Source: Botrytis cinerea B05.10
Taxonomy: Eukaryota > Ascomycota > Leotiomycetes > Helotiales > Sclerotiniaceae
Assembly: GCF_000143535.2 (NCBI RefSeq)
Contig: NC_037320.1
Location: forward strand, 496,001 to 560,000
Length of the DNA stretch: 64,000 nt
Reading direction: 5' to 3'
Below the pieces are notes generated by a model. It did not search any database, was not told where the DNA came from, and was given only the letters and a program-made list of their open reading frames with translations. Numbering within the stretch: the first letter of the stretch is position 1; every line of letters begins with the position of its first letter. Both the position numbers and the translations under genes were made by a program. Shown here in pieces: positions 1 through 11,063 of the stretch.

Positions 1-382
1 CATCATTATTCAGTACTGTTAGATAAGTAAATCTATCCCAATACCTGCAATGAAATTGACAATGTTTGGCTGAATGAATTATAAACCCGATGACCATCTA
101 CATTCAAAAAGTCCAATGTTTGTCCCCCGTTTTTCCTGTCTAATCAATGTTCCACTCTTAGATATCCAATCGCAGAGTGTTTGATATGAGCGTCATATCT
201 ATCCCTAGTATTCCTTCGCATCCGACCAAGATATTGATTCTTATTCCCAGCTCTCGTCATCTGGGTAAAGAATGCAGAGATTAGTGATGAAGTTGGAAAG
301 ATATGCCAAGGTTTATACATGCATGAGAACCAAGGAAATTTTAAGACACCTACTGTTCGACACCGTGCAGGTACTTTCAGAA
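1..382. other. Intergenic, no gene seen
   Basis: No open frame with protein-like composition or convincing splice signals is visible. This is the 3' flank of the first minus-strand gene remnant. Confidence 0.5.
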
Positions 383-860
383 TTATTCTTCATACAAAAC
401 TTTGTGTAGCAACATGTGCTTCGCCATTGTGTCCCTATTTTTCTTCTCATCGGCTTCGTGTTGCTTATTCTTCTTATCAACATCACAAAGCTCGCGCTGG
501 ATTTTTCCAACTTTAAAGATTGTTTGTTCCTTCAGCAAGGCTTGCTCCTCTTGCCATAGTGCTGCAATTTGTTGCACGTGTTTCTGAATCTTTATCTGGA
601 AGTCTTCGATTTATTTTTGGTGTTCGCGAATTGTATGTTGAATTTCTGCGAGTGTGTTTTTGGATTGAGTGGGTTGTTGAGTGGCAGCTTTGAGGGCTCT
701 GGAGTCAAACTGCAGAGTGGTATGCTAGTTAAAATCTGGGCTTTTATTGCAAGTGATGAGGAGGAAGAGAGTAAAACGCAAAGGGCGGTTTGCATAGTTG
801 GATTGAGCTCACCACCTGTCCGGCATAGTTGCCTCCCACTTCGTTGTTGTTGAGCTTCAT
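383..860 (-). pseudogene. Coiled-coil array gene copy with premature stop
   Basis: This is the outermost member of the minus-strand array. Exon 1 (860-813, 16 codons from MKLNNNEVGG) ends at a GTGAGC donor. Exon 2 starts at 709 after CTGCAG. The join is phase 0, and exon 2 stays in one frame to a stop at 383. That frame carries an in-frame TAA at 611-613 (about codon 49). Coding-like sequence continues beyond it: IEDFQIKI, then a Lys/Glu/Gln-rich helix containing WQEEQALLKEQ. Without the stop the product would be about 124 residues, the size of its neighbours. The stop could derive from CAA by one C-to-T change. It could instead be a genuine shorter gene, or contain a second intron I do not see. 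Confidence 0.5.
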
Positions 861-1882
861 GGTTACTGCTTGAAAGTTCGAGTTGTAGTTGTAATCTAAT
901 GTACACGACTTTGAAAGTTACAAGAGACTTAAGATCAGACAAGCTTTTGACGTTGAAGGCGCATAGAACTAATAAGGTCGAGGAAGAATTTAAGGAGAAT
1001 AGGTAGTAAGGAAGCAGGAAAACATTGAATTCATGATCGGTGAATGCCCCCCGTGTTAAAGATGTGAGTTGTATGTTCAAATTACCTGTTCCTTATTCAA
1101 AGTTTTCTTATCTGAATACTTGTTTGGTCTGGGTATCCAGAACCTACGCAGTGAATGATTCCCCAATTTTGCACCCAGCCACTGACCCACATTTTTCAAA
1201 ATGTTGTTTAAGCGACGACAGTGAATGAAGCATGTATAAAGTGAAGATATACTCCCAAACCAATCACCAACAGACTCCACTCACTCACTCACGCATTCAA
1301 AAATTCACAACCACCACCAAAAGATGAATATTCTTCCTTTAAAAAACAAAACAAAAAGGTGGTTGTAACCGCATCATCCCCTGATTAAGAGACTCTTGAT
1401 GATGAGGTCAGGCGTTCAGACTAATTGACGCTGGCCGAAGAGTGAGAACCATAGGCAGCCCACATCGTTAGAAACGCTTTTGTGAAGGCTCTTCGCGTAG
1501 TTGAATTATATATTAGAGTAACTTCACGCCGCTATATTAATGGATAGTGATGCCACAGGAAGGAAGTTGCCGTCACTGCACCAATGTGGGAAGAGATAGA
1601 ATATTTTACGCAGATGAACTTCATTTAATGCTATCTTTTTCAAGATAAAAGACCATGAGACATTTCCATGACCCGACCAAACTGTACTATCCGTATTGAT
1701 GGCCACTCCCGTGCTCTAGCATTAGTATCGCACATACTGACTTTTGTATTTGTTTCTGAGATCTGGATATGGGGTACTGTTAGTAGTGCTTGAGTGGAAT
1801 TGGAGGCGGAAACGGAATAAATCTGATCAGAAGATACATACATCCATAAGCCATGGTCTGAGTTGTTTCCTTTTTGATAACC
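861..1882. other. Intergenic, no gene seen
   Basis: About 1 kb of AT-rich sequence between two array members. A few 60-70 codon open frames exist, but none has protein-like composition or splice partners. It presumably holds the promoter of the copy ending at 383 and the terminator of the next gene. Confidence 0.4.
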
Positions 1883-2396
1883 TCATGGATCTGCCTCGCG
1901 CTTTATCTGCAGCAATATATTTTGCTTCAGACACATCTGACTCTCGGTCTCCTGAAGCATAACCTCCATCTTATCCGCGAACTCCTTCTTTGCACTATCT
2001 AACAATTCTTTTTCGAGTTCCTCTCCTCGCTTTTTGGTAGCCTTGAGTACTCTGCCTTCTACTTCAGCGTTTCTAACAAATTCTCTCGCTTCTGCATGCT
2101 CATCTTCCAAATTGATATTCAGCTTTTTAAGTTCTTCAATTTTGTTTTGATATTCCTCGATCTTCAGCTGATTTCGTAGGATAGATTGTTCTGCTTTTTG
2201 AATGGCTTGATGCTTGTGTTTTACTATCTTCTCGTGGACTTCAATGGCATCTTTAATCTGTAATAGAATGATTCTGATTAGCTTGTTTCTGCATTTGTAC
2301 AGAAGAAGCCTGATGGTAACCTACAAGGTCAAGAGGGTGAGCCTTGGTGTTTGCGGCATCTCCAGACATCTCGAAGAAGTTTCTTTTCGATGGCAT
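1883..2396 (-). CDS. Small coiled-coil protein, array member A
   Basis: Two exons: 2396-2325 (24 codons) and 2257-1883. The 67-bp intron has a GTAGGT donor and TTACAG acceptor and is phase 0. The product is about 148 residues with no signal peptide or membrane segment. Exon 1 encodes MPSKRNFFEMSGDAAN...HPLDL. Exon 2 is almost entirely amphipathic helix rich in Lys, Glu and Gln (IEEYQNKIEELKKL, RGEELEKELLDSAKK), typical of a coiled coil. The N-terminus matches the next two genes (KR near position 4, E/K-M near 9, AAN and PL). I recognise no known family. It probably self-associates through the coiled coil; cellular role unknown. Confidence 0.6.
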
Positions 2397-2815
2397 AGTT
2401 GTAATCTGGGTAATATCGGGGTTTCTTTGGAATCTGATCATGCTGTAGAAATTGTGGGATCCTAAAAAATATCGAAGACTTGATGGAAGTTGGATTACTG
2501 AGGAAGATTGGGGAAGATAAACAGGAAGTGGGAAGAACTAGCGAATATCAAGAGAAGGCAAAGAAGACCCAGCCAGCAAAGCAAATTTGACCTTCTAAAT
2601 TTGAAGTGTTTATTTCCGATTCAGTCAAATCTAGCTGATCAATTTAAAATTCTCCCACGTCCCACGACTTAGTTTCCCACTTCCCACGAATGACTTCTGA
2701 CACTGCTGTTTATTTGGAGATCTATAAAAGAGATAGTGTCAGTATCTGTTCATGGAGGCAAGATAAATTGCGCATTGAGAAGAGAAATTGTGACTTACAC
2801 CATCATAAATCGTCT

Positions 2816-3336
2816 TCAGTCTTCTTGCTTTCGATCTTCATCTTTCTTAGATGCCATTCCTTCCTCTACCCATGCCTCTTTGATACCCTGCTCTAATTCC
2901 CACTTTCCAGTCTCCAAAAGTGTCTTCAAAAACTCCGCTCCCCCATTTTGCACCGCTAGAAGAAATTTCTCCTTTTCTTTGAATTCACCAATTTGACCTC
3001 TAACTACTTGAGCTTTGTGCTCAGCCAATAGTATTTGTTCTCGTTTTCTCAAGATTCTCTCTTTGATTTGTCGGATTTCCTCCTCGTCTCTCTCAATTTC
3101 AGATTTAGTGGTTATGGCGTCCGATTCGAGGGATTTCAAGCTTCTTGTTTTGTTGCCAATAGTAGTTTGAAATTCTATGAGAGTTTGCGTGACCTAAGAA
3201 GTAATGCAGTGTCAGTGATGCCTTCAAAATGACTTGCGTATGAAAACGAAAAAACGTTGGCTTTACTGACCTTCTGGAGGGGGGCGTCTAGTCTAGTCTC
3301 ACAGGCCATCTCAAGATCGTTTCTTTTTATGGGCAT
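2816..3336 (-). CDS. Small coiled-coil protein, array member B
   Basis: Exon 1 (3336-3271, 22 codons, MPIKRNDLEMACETR...PLQK) is joined in phase 0 to exon 2 (3193-2816) across a GTCAGT...CTTAG intron. The product is about 147 residues, nearly identical in length to member A. Exon 2 is a heptad-like helix (EIERDEEEIRQIKERIL), followed by EKFLLAVQNGGAEFLK, which resembles EEVILAIEKQGEAREE in member C, and an acidic/basic tail. The shared start, intron position and helical core show that A, B and C are paralogues. Function unknown; no catalytic motif seen. Confidence 0.6.
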
Positions 3337-3775
3337 TTTGATAGTAGACAGAATACCAAAATTTGGGGTCAGAGTTGAGGATGTTCGAAATTTAAGTTTC
3401 TGTGAAGATGAAGGGGTTATGGATGTCGAACGAAGTAGTTTGTGAACAGAACCAGCCGATGAAATAATTTCTGGAGACTCGATTAAAGGCACGACGCTAA
3501 CATTTATCTCACTATTCAAGATTGAAGTGAATAATGATGAAGTCTTTTATTATCATTGAATAAATCTGATGATATTAAAACTTCACTGCCATATCATTTC
3601 ACTCTGATAATTGCAACCTTTTCATATATTACGAATCCTAGTCCCGGAGGCACCGATTTCTAATTTAAAGCTGGGCATCTTTTCGTAAAAGTGAATTAGT
3701 ATTGATAGAAAATAAAACGAGTGATTAACGTAAATTGAAAGACATTGACTCACATTGCAGCGTTCTGTCCCATAT

Positions 3776-4361
3776 CTATTTTTTTTTTATCATCTTCTTC
3801 TCCCCATCGGCGGCAACCTTCTCATCCTGAGCTTCCTCGCCCTCTTCCTCTAGCGACAAGCCCTCTTTCTCCAATTTTCCTTCCAAAAACTTCGTCATTT
3901 CCTCTTTCACGAATCTTTGCAACTCCTCTTCGCGAGCCTCCCCTTGCTTTTCAATTGCCAGAATCACTTCCTCTTCTTGTTTCAACTCCACAATTTCCTG
4001 TCTCTTCTTCTCAATGTCTTCCTTGTACCCTTTAATTGTTTTCTCGAGCTCCTGTATCGACTTCTGAGAGTTTGAGATGTTTTTTCCCCATATTTTGATC
4101 CAGTGTTTATGTCGTGCGATATCTAGATCATTGTGTCGGATGAGAATTTCAAATTCTTCAGTTTCTGCATTGCTGAAAGTGACTTTGTCTGCATTTTCTT
4201 TGAGCATATATTTTATCTGAACATTGCATAAGTAAACATAACCATGGAGATGTATGAATGTTGGAAAACACGGAATCTAGATTACTCGTTCTCTTGAGGG
4301 GACCATCCTCAGCATTGGCAGCGCTCCCCATCATCTTGGAGGCAGTTCTTTTTGGTTCCAT
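3776..4361 (-). CDS. Small coiled-coil protein, array member C
   Basis: Exon 1 runs from 4361 (MEPKRTASKMMGSAAN...GPLKR) to about 4286. The intron that keeps the frame uses GTAATC and a weak AAAG acceptor at 4198-4199, giving a phase-1 join and a product of about 165 residues. A better-looking CAG acceptor nearby breaks the frame, so this boundary is uncertain. Exon 2 encodes a long coiled coil (SIQELEKTIKGYKED, KKRQEIVELKQEEE) and a Glu/Lys-rich end (EEEGEEAQDEK, KKMIKKK). It is clearly paralogous to member B in the ILAIEKQGE region. No known domain; probably soluble and intracellular. Confidence 0.55.
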
Positions 4362-4849
4362 GTTGAAATTGGGATATAATGATAAGTTTAGAATTTTGAG
4401 TGAGGTAAATCTCCTTACAGAGGTTGAATACTTCGAGGAGTAAGGTCTGCTTGAAGGTTGGAAAAGTTCAAGACTGGGGACTTTCTGAGAAGGAGATGGA
4501 GATGGAGAAAGATTGATTTTAAGTGGATGCAACCAGAGGTACGTAAAGGGAAAGAATTTATTTCACTTTTATGATCGAAGACAAACTGGATGGAAGTATT
4601 GATCTACATTCGAAGTAATCTAGTCAAGTACGTGGTCCTTGAGCGGCCATGCATAGTTGCTAACTTTAACCTCCCCTTTCTGCACTGCAATGACCATGAT
4701 TTCCACCCGCAAGCTGAATCATTTGCCCCCACTTAAGATCTTTGGATCTGTCTGTTCTGTTTGAAACGAAGAAGCATTAGTAATTGATGCTAGAATTGAA
4801 GACAAATAAACCCAAGACCGAAGAGAAAATCGTTCCACACAACATACCC

Positions 4850-5319
4850 TCATGCATTTTGTCCCATCTCTCTCTCCAGCAAGCTCTTCAAATGCTTTCT
4901 CAACAACTCATCAATAGCAATGCCACGTTTTTCTGCCTTCTCAAGAACCTCTTGACGTTTCTTCAACTCCAGCAAGGCATTTTCGCCGTTTTTCAACAAT
5001 CTACGGATCTCTGGCTCCATTTTCTGCCTTGATCTATGAGAAGATCGTTCATATCCGTCAACCCACAATCGAAGTTGCTCTTCGATATCGTAAATTAATT
5101 TCCTCGCTTTCGTTAAATCACTGGCAATTATATCGCTTTGTGCTTGGAAGGTTGACATTGCTTGACGTGTTTGGGCCTAAGATGCTTAAATTAGTAAGGC
5201 ATTCTTATTACGCATGAAGAAAGTAGACGACCTAGATGGTAATATCGGCGTCTTTAATTACTCACGAGATCGAATTTTCTGAAATTTGCGACCAGCTCGG
5301 CGGGTTTCATTCCATCCAT
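4850..5319 (-). CDS. Small helical protein, array member D
   Basis: Exon 1 (5319-5266, 18 codons, MDGMKPAELVANFRKFDL) is followed by a GTGAGT...CTTAG intron in phase 0 and exon 2 (5176-4850), giving about 126 residues. The body is helical with heptad spacing (DIIASDLTKARKLIYDIEEQL; RRLLKNGENALLELKKRQEVLEK) and ends LLEREMGQNA. It lacks the KR/AAN start of A-C but keeps their size, strand and intron plan. Its first exon ends in Asp-Leu, as in member A. Function unknown. Confidence 0.6.
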
Positions 5320-5570
5320 GTTTGTAGATGAAGTTCAAAGATGGAGTTTTGGGTAGAGGATTTGGAAAGTTTGGAGATATTTAAAAGCTTGATGCAAGGA
5401 TTTATTAAAGCCACCAAATAAAAGATCATTTCGCGAAACATGTCACAAGTCTAATATTCACTAGAGATAAGATAACGTGGGTTGAAGACTTTTAACATCA
5501 AATTCACTTTGAAAAGCTACTGACATCCAGAAGACATAGAAATTTATTTCATCTTGCCAGAGAGGTATTT

Positions 5571-6024
5571 TCAAATATATCTTCCAGTCTCATCATTCGC
5601 CATCAACTCCTCAATTCGCTTGATGCATGCCCTCTCTATGCTAATAGACTCTGCAATAAACTCATGCAATTGCTTTTCACCATCCGCACGACAAACAACC
5701 AATCTATTGAGCATTTCCACCAAGGAGTCTAAAAGCTGCTTATGTTTTTCTTGTTGTTCTACAGGGAAGCGCTCATACAATGCAATTGTGGAGCGAGCTT
5801 CTTCTTCTGATCGGCGACCATATGCTGTAGATTCTAAGAGTGTATCGATGTATACTTGAATCTTTTCTTTTGCTACTGGTAGGAACTGGCGAAGATCGTC
5901 CTAAATAGATGGCGTGAATTAGATTTCATATATCCGAGGAAAACGATGAGGACTGCCTGATTCTACTTACCAGGGTGAGTGTTCCAATATCTGCGATCAT
6001 TTCAGATGTCTCTTGTGATGCCAT
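5571..6024 (-). CDS. Small helical protein, array member E
   Basis: Exon 1 (6024-5971, 18 codons, MASQETSEMIADIGTLTL) is joined in phase 0 through a GTAAGT...TTTAG intron to exon 2 (5900-5571). The product is about 127 residues, one more than member D. The sequence is predicted helical and acidic (EKIQVYIDTLLES; EKHKQLLDSLVEMLNRL; EKQLHEFIAESISIE), with no secretion signal and no membrane segment. Its equal size and identical first-exon length make it the closest structural match to D. No family recognised. Confidence 0.6.
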
Positions 6025-7931
6025 TTTGTGGTTTGCGAATGTAGATCAGAATCTGGGTGATGTCTTTGCAAAGTTGAAGAAGTCGAAGAAGGACTGATAT
6101 GGAATGATAACCTCACTTCGGTATGTCGACAGTGTAAGGGTTGAGTCAGTCGTGACATGTCATAATCTCTAATTGCTAGAGAGACTGAAGAATATATAAG
6201 AAGGTTAAAACTTCCTACAGCTTGTGGATTATTTCATTTACACGAGTGAACTTGTGCGAGGTATAGTGAATTATGTTGAGAGGGGGTTAAGGTGAGCTAC
6301 CTAGCTATACATGCTGGTTCTTCAGAGCATTTAATACTGATGCCATATAGTTCTGTTCTGATAGTAGAACATAGTGCAAAAAGTATGATAGATAAAATCA
6401 CATAATGTTTTGATAATCTCTAGTTTGTGTAAAGATCTTTACAAAACACTTCATACTGTAAACCCCAAAACATGAAGAAATTAAGAATTCACTCAAAGAA
6501 ATGTGGAGTCCACATACATGTAGATGATCTATCCTATAAAGCTACGTTCATTCAAAAGATAATCTAAACCCATCACTGCAACCTTCATGCCGATCTTGAA
6601 ACTTCATGAAAAGGGCGTAGAATTAGTCTACCAACATCCTACTTCTTAGATAACTGAATATGCTACAAGTCCAATTGTTTATTTACTGTTTATCTACCTC
6701 CTATAGAGGTACATCATCCAAGAAGCCGTGAAGGACTATGAGTGAGCTGTAGTAACTTACAATGCAAAGCAATAGTCTAATAATTCACCTCGCTAGCTCC
6801 ATCTCCACTAAACGGTGTTCTCCCTACCAGCCAGAGCTCTCTGTATTTCCCATCTCATTACATCCCCTTCAAACTCCCCTTCATATCCCACAAACCATGA
6901 CTTTATCCAGTACATCACTCCCACTTTGAGGTTCAACAAGCATTCAAGCTAATCTCTATCTACCAGCCCAACATAAGCGAATTCTTGGCGCCCGAAGACC
7001 AGCGACTGAGGAGATGATCAGTACTTATCCATGCAGACTTGTCTTTAAGGGAATCTTGAAACACGACAAGGACCAATCCCATCCGTCTTGCAGAAGAATT
7101 TGAGAAAACTTGGCGTCAGTCTTGTCATTGGGAAATGGTAGTCTAGAGTGCAAGATGACTCTTTGATAGAGGTGTATGATTTGGCAAGCAAAAAAAGATC
7201 TAAAATGCTATTCATAACCTCCAGCGCCTATTGTTGATTCAGTACTTATACATCTACATCCCATGAATCTCTTGCGTGGAAGGCGGGCGGCTGTTCTACC
7301 TTGTTCTCTTCATCCGCCTCTTGTTTATTAACCAATTCTTTCTCTTGTGCTCATAATCTACCAAGCTGTTAATGGTTTGTAATTCAATGCAGCAGCTAGT
7401 GCGCAATCATGAAGTTTCCTGGATATCTAGAACTACCTACTCAAAATATTTATTAATCCCCACTAGTGTACTTAAGCGGAATAACCTTATCCACATCTAG
7501 AAGCAAGAGATCTATTTCCACTCCACCCAAACCGGTTTTAGTTTTTTCAAAGTTCTCAGACAATGATCATGCAACCTTATTCTATACCAGGTGTGCCGAT
7601 CACTAACGTATTAGTAAAATTCCTCTTAGTCTAATAAATGATAAACATTCGCTCTGTGTGGCACGTGCTGGAAGACTTGACAGGTTTTTGTTGCATATCT
7701 GCTACAGACTGTTCGAGCCTGTAGACCCCTAGAACTTCCAGTAGCATGATACATCTGTTTTAGAACTCTTCTTCTTTTTTGCCTTCCATATCAAATTACA
7801 TTGACAACTCCCGTCTTGCCTGTTATTTGTCATCCTATCCATGCACATACACAAGTGTATTTTCGGAAAGGGAGCTTTTCCTCACGTAAAACTAGAACAT
7901 GTTAAGAAGAAATTGTTTCAAATGATAAGGA
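6025..7931. other. Gene-free gap inside the array
   Basis: About 1.9 kb with no supportable gene. Stop codons are dense in all frames. It may contain the remains of further copies, but I could not trace any reading frame. The first few hundred bases should hold the promoter of member E. Confidence 0.4.
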
Positions 7932-8679
7932 CTATCTAGCACCAGTATTTTGAACCTGGCCTAGAGCCCAAGCCATGATTTGTTTCGCAGCCTCAGCAAA
8001 TTCCCTATCTTCCCTTTCCTTCCAGCACTTCCCTAGTTCCCATCGCATTGCAGGATTGTCTCCTCAACAACACTTCGCAGATTCTCAAAAGCTAAACGTG
8101 CTCTCGTGATAGCCCTTCTTTGGCGCCAACGACGGACTGTCTCTTCTCCTTCAGATCCGAAGTTGTTCCCCGTCTTGTTCAAATTCCTCATGCTGTAGAA
8201 AGAAGCCAATCATCAGTTCTGAATGAGAAAATGGGAAGAATGCGAATTAAAACTTACTTGTTCTGCTAGCTCGGGCTCTTGCTGAAGGGGCAGCGATCGA
8301 CCATACAGTAGAGCAATCCGAGCCAATTCACATTCTTCCCATCGATAACATCCCATCATTCCCCAGCTTCTCTGACGAGATTGCGCAAGTTCTCTAGAGC
8401 TCCGAATGCCGATATCAAAGCCAGTTCTCTCTCTATTTCTGCGACTCTTAGAACAATATCGCGTGCCATTTCTTCAACCTGTCTCATAAGCTCGATCAAT
8501 GATTCATCAAGCGTTTCAGATGATCCTTGAAGATCTCTAACAGCTTGACGCTGGAGAGGAACTGTTAGGGTTATTTGTGATGTGGAAAGAGGGGGGGAGG
8601 GGGGAGGGGGGAAGATAAGGCTGAAGCTTACAAGTCTCATAAGTTGATCATTCAGTCTAGCAGTGTGGAGATAGGCCAT
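7932..8679 (-). pseudogene. Array member F, helical gene broken by frameshifts
   Basis: Exon 1 (8679-8632, 16 codons, MAYLHTARLNDQLMRL) joins in phase 0 to exon 2 at 8550 (RQAVRDLQGSSETLDES...) and meets a stop at 8356 after ALENLRNLVREAGE, which gives an 80-residue product. Protein-like sequence continues downstream in other frames: YRWEECELARIALLYGR; after a good GTAAGT...CTACAG intron, RRWRQRRAITRARLAFENLRSVVEE; then MRWELGKCWKEREDREFAEAAK...MAWALGQ, ending at 7932. Frame changes are needed at about three points. The last block resembles the C-terminus of member G (EAERKAYLLHQAAWACMQ). Most likely this is a longer gene decaying by indels; a short functional 80-residue gene is the alternative. 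Confidence 0.45.
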
Positions 8680-9094
8680 TTTGCTTAGGAATGAGTTTTA
8701 TTTAATTGAAGGCAGTGTTCGTAAACTTTGGATTGTAGAAGGTTGAGGCTACTTTTAAACATGAATGAGAGTTTGGTGAGATTGTGTGTCTTTCGAGGAA
8801 TTGTGGGGTATAAACATTATCCATGAGTAGGAAGTTTAAAGTCACGTTCTATGCCAGAGGAAGCAGACAAGGTCATGTGTGTTCACTCTCAAAAATTGAA
8901 TGTGTTTCCAGAGAACATTTCTAATTTGTATTACTAATCACCTATCATAGATCAGAACAAGCGTGAAGTTCTTCGAATATCAAATCTGTCATCCCAGAGC
9001 CAAATGACTGCAAGCTCAACGCATGTTGTGTCCCATTTTCTGTATATCCTTTCCCGCAACAGACGCCTCGAATTGACCTAACTTGCTCTGAAGT

Positions 9095-9573
9095 TTATAT
9101 GGGTTCTATTAAAAAGTAGTATTAGTCACATTTATTCAAAATTCGTCTCACGTAGAAATCTGGCGAGCTAAGTCGAACAAGAAATGGAGTATATTACCTT
9201 GCATGCAAGCCCAAGCAGCTTGATGAAGCAAGTATGCCTTTCTCTCCGCCTCGATTCTCTCTTCATCACTGAGTCCTTCCGCGCACATGCACCACGATAA
9301 GTAATACTTATAAGAAGCCAATAGACTACTCGAAAATTTGATCATCCTTCTGCAAGTTCTGACTGTGAAGTCTTCTTCTTGAGTAATAACACCAGAGGCT
9401 AGGATTTGTTCGATTTGCAGTGCATTCTCTTTGATATTGTTTCTGGCAGGGTTGATTCTGAAAAGCAGCTGGGAGATAGGGTCAGAATGGCTTGGTATTG
9501 ATCAGGGAGAATCTCGTATCGGCCAACTTACATCCATGATTTCGTATTTATTTTCTTCGATTCTGGAAGGCAT
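9095..9573 (-). CDS. Small helical protein, array member G
   Basis: Three exons are proposed: 9573-9532 (14 codons, MPSRIEENKYEIMD), 9468-9198, and a tiny last exon 9105-9095 encoding only Pro-Ile and the stop. Donors are GTAAGT and GTAATA; acceptors are CCAG and AATAG. The product is about 107 residues. The middle exon reads LLFRINPARNNIKENALQIEQIL, a Cys/Tyr/Trp-containing stretch (YYLSWCMCAEGLSDEE), then EAERKAYLLHQAAWACMQ. It is less coiled-coil-like and more like a small helical bundle. Its end resembles the last frame of broken member F. Intron 1 is phase 0 like most of the array. Unknown function; the last exon is the least certain part. Confidence 0.5.
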
Positions 9574-9839
9574 TTCAAGGTTGTTGTATTAGGTTACGTT
9601 GAAAGAGAATTATGTCTTGATCTGAGAGGCTTGGTAAAGACCAAGTTGGGATTTGAGACTGGAGCTGAGAAAGTCAAGTATCTGGAACACTTCGAGACTT
9701 GATGAGCAATATAGCTCGCTAATTTAAGAGCTCACTTTATCAAAGGTACGACGAGCATGCAAAACTCTAGGAACAGATCTTAACGGAATATGGGAAGTGC
9801 TTGATACTTCTTTTCATTCTTCAGAAGAAGAACTAACGT

Positions 9840-10290
9840 TAGATCGATTGAAAATTTCTTGCTCGGTGATCTTTGGAGCCTCCTCCCTAGATGCAATTCT
9901 CATTGCTGTAATACATGGCATCTACGACCTATGGATAATGCTTAAATGATATTGATAACGACATTAATCTTAGCAAAACCCATTAAGCCTCGTAGGTTCC
10001 TGTCATCTCTGCATCTATCTTTTCCAAAACAAGAGCTTTGATATCCAGTCTGTTCTCTCGTAGACCTCGTTGAAAACTAGCGAGAAGTACAGCAAGCTCG
10101 TTACGGATCTGAGTATATCCAAAGTGCTGGTTTCTCTATTGGTATCTTATTAGCACAAAGGAAACAAAAAATATCCGAACTCCAACTCAAGACCACTTGA
10201 AGGAATGGTGGAGACACCCTTGATGCTTGGTAGCAGTTCAAAGTTCCTTGTGTAGAGGTTGGAAAGGGTTATCAATATTTTTGGGGCTTG
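9840..10290 (-). pseudogene. Orphan exon-like pieces of another array member
   Basis: Two minus-strand stretches read like exons but do not assemble into a gene. One ends at a stop at 9983 and encodes RNQHFGYTQIRNELAVLLAS...RENRLDIKALVLEKIDAE; an AATAG acceptor precedes it, and a possible upstream exon reads NLYTRNFELLPSIK. The second (about 9905-9840) begins MRIASREEAPKITEQE, preceded by TTACAG and followed by GTTAGT. Composition and strand fit the neighbouring family. I could not find a start for the first piece or a partner for the second. Confidence 0.3.
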
Positions 10291-11063
10291 GAGTCGAGCG
10301 ATTTGTGGTTTGCAGATTTATGATTTATGATTTCTTCATAACAGGAAAACCAATAGAGAAAGATCACTGCCAAAGATCGGGCCAATACGTAGGGCAGTTG
10401 TATTTCGGTGAGATGATTTATAATTTACTGTTTGTTACCGGAAAGCAGCAACATTTTAGACCGTGTTGAATACCGGAATCGTGTAACAAAATTATGCTTC
10501 ACGTTTGTGCATCTAAATCATGAATGATAAAGGTCTATCAGCGCTACGTTCAACCTCTTTGTGATTTTTCTCCTTTCTATAATCCCAGCATGATCATTGC
10601 CAATGTCTTTAGAATTTGCCTAAGCGCCTTTCGTCCCAAAAGTCCATTTCCACAGAGTTCCCATCAAGTCATATCGGATACGTAGGTCTGCCACTAGTTT
10701 CTTTCACTAGTACCTATATCCAGTCCTTGTGTTATATCGAATTTATTCTGTGACCCGACGATACTAAGTTTCATGACTTCGAGAAAGAGATATCAGCATT
10801 TGTCTTTACACGCAGCGGATAGTAACACGTGGAAGCAACTAGAAGACCTCTTTCACTGCGGGATTTGAAGACGATATGAACGAACATTTCTGGTTCTTGC
10901 GTGCAAGTTTTGTGTTGATTCCTGCGGGACGCCCAACTAGATCTAGGTCAGACCGTATAAGAGGTGAGTATAACGAACAAGAAGTTCGAGTTGAAGGTAT
11001 CAGGAAGCTCACTCAAATGTGGCAAAACCACCGGTTAAAATTCAACGTGCCTACTTACTGACA
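10291..11063. other. Intergenic, no gene seen
   Basis: Roughly 770 bp with no protein-like frame or splice pairs that I can support. Confidence 0.4.

Noticed and set aside
592..1080. 162-codon minus-strand frame overlapping the first array member
   Set aside because: It runs in another frame across the better-supported two-exon model and has Leu/Ser-rich, non-helical composition unlike the family.
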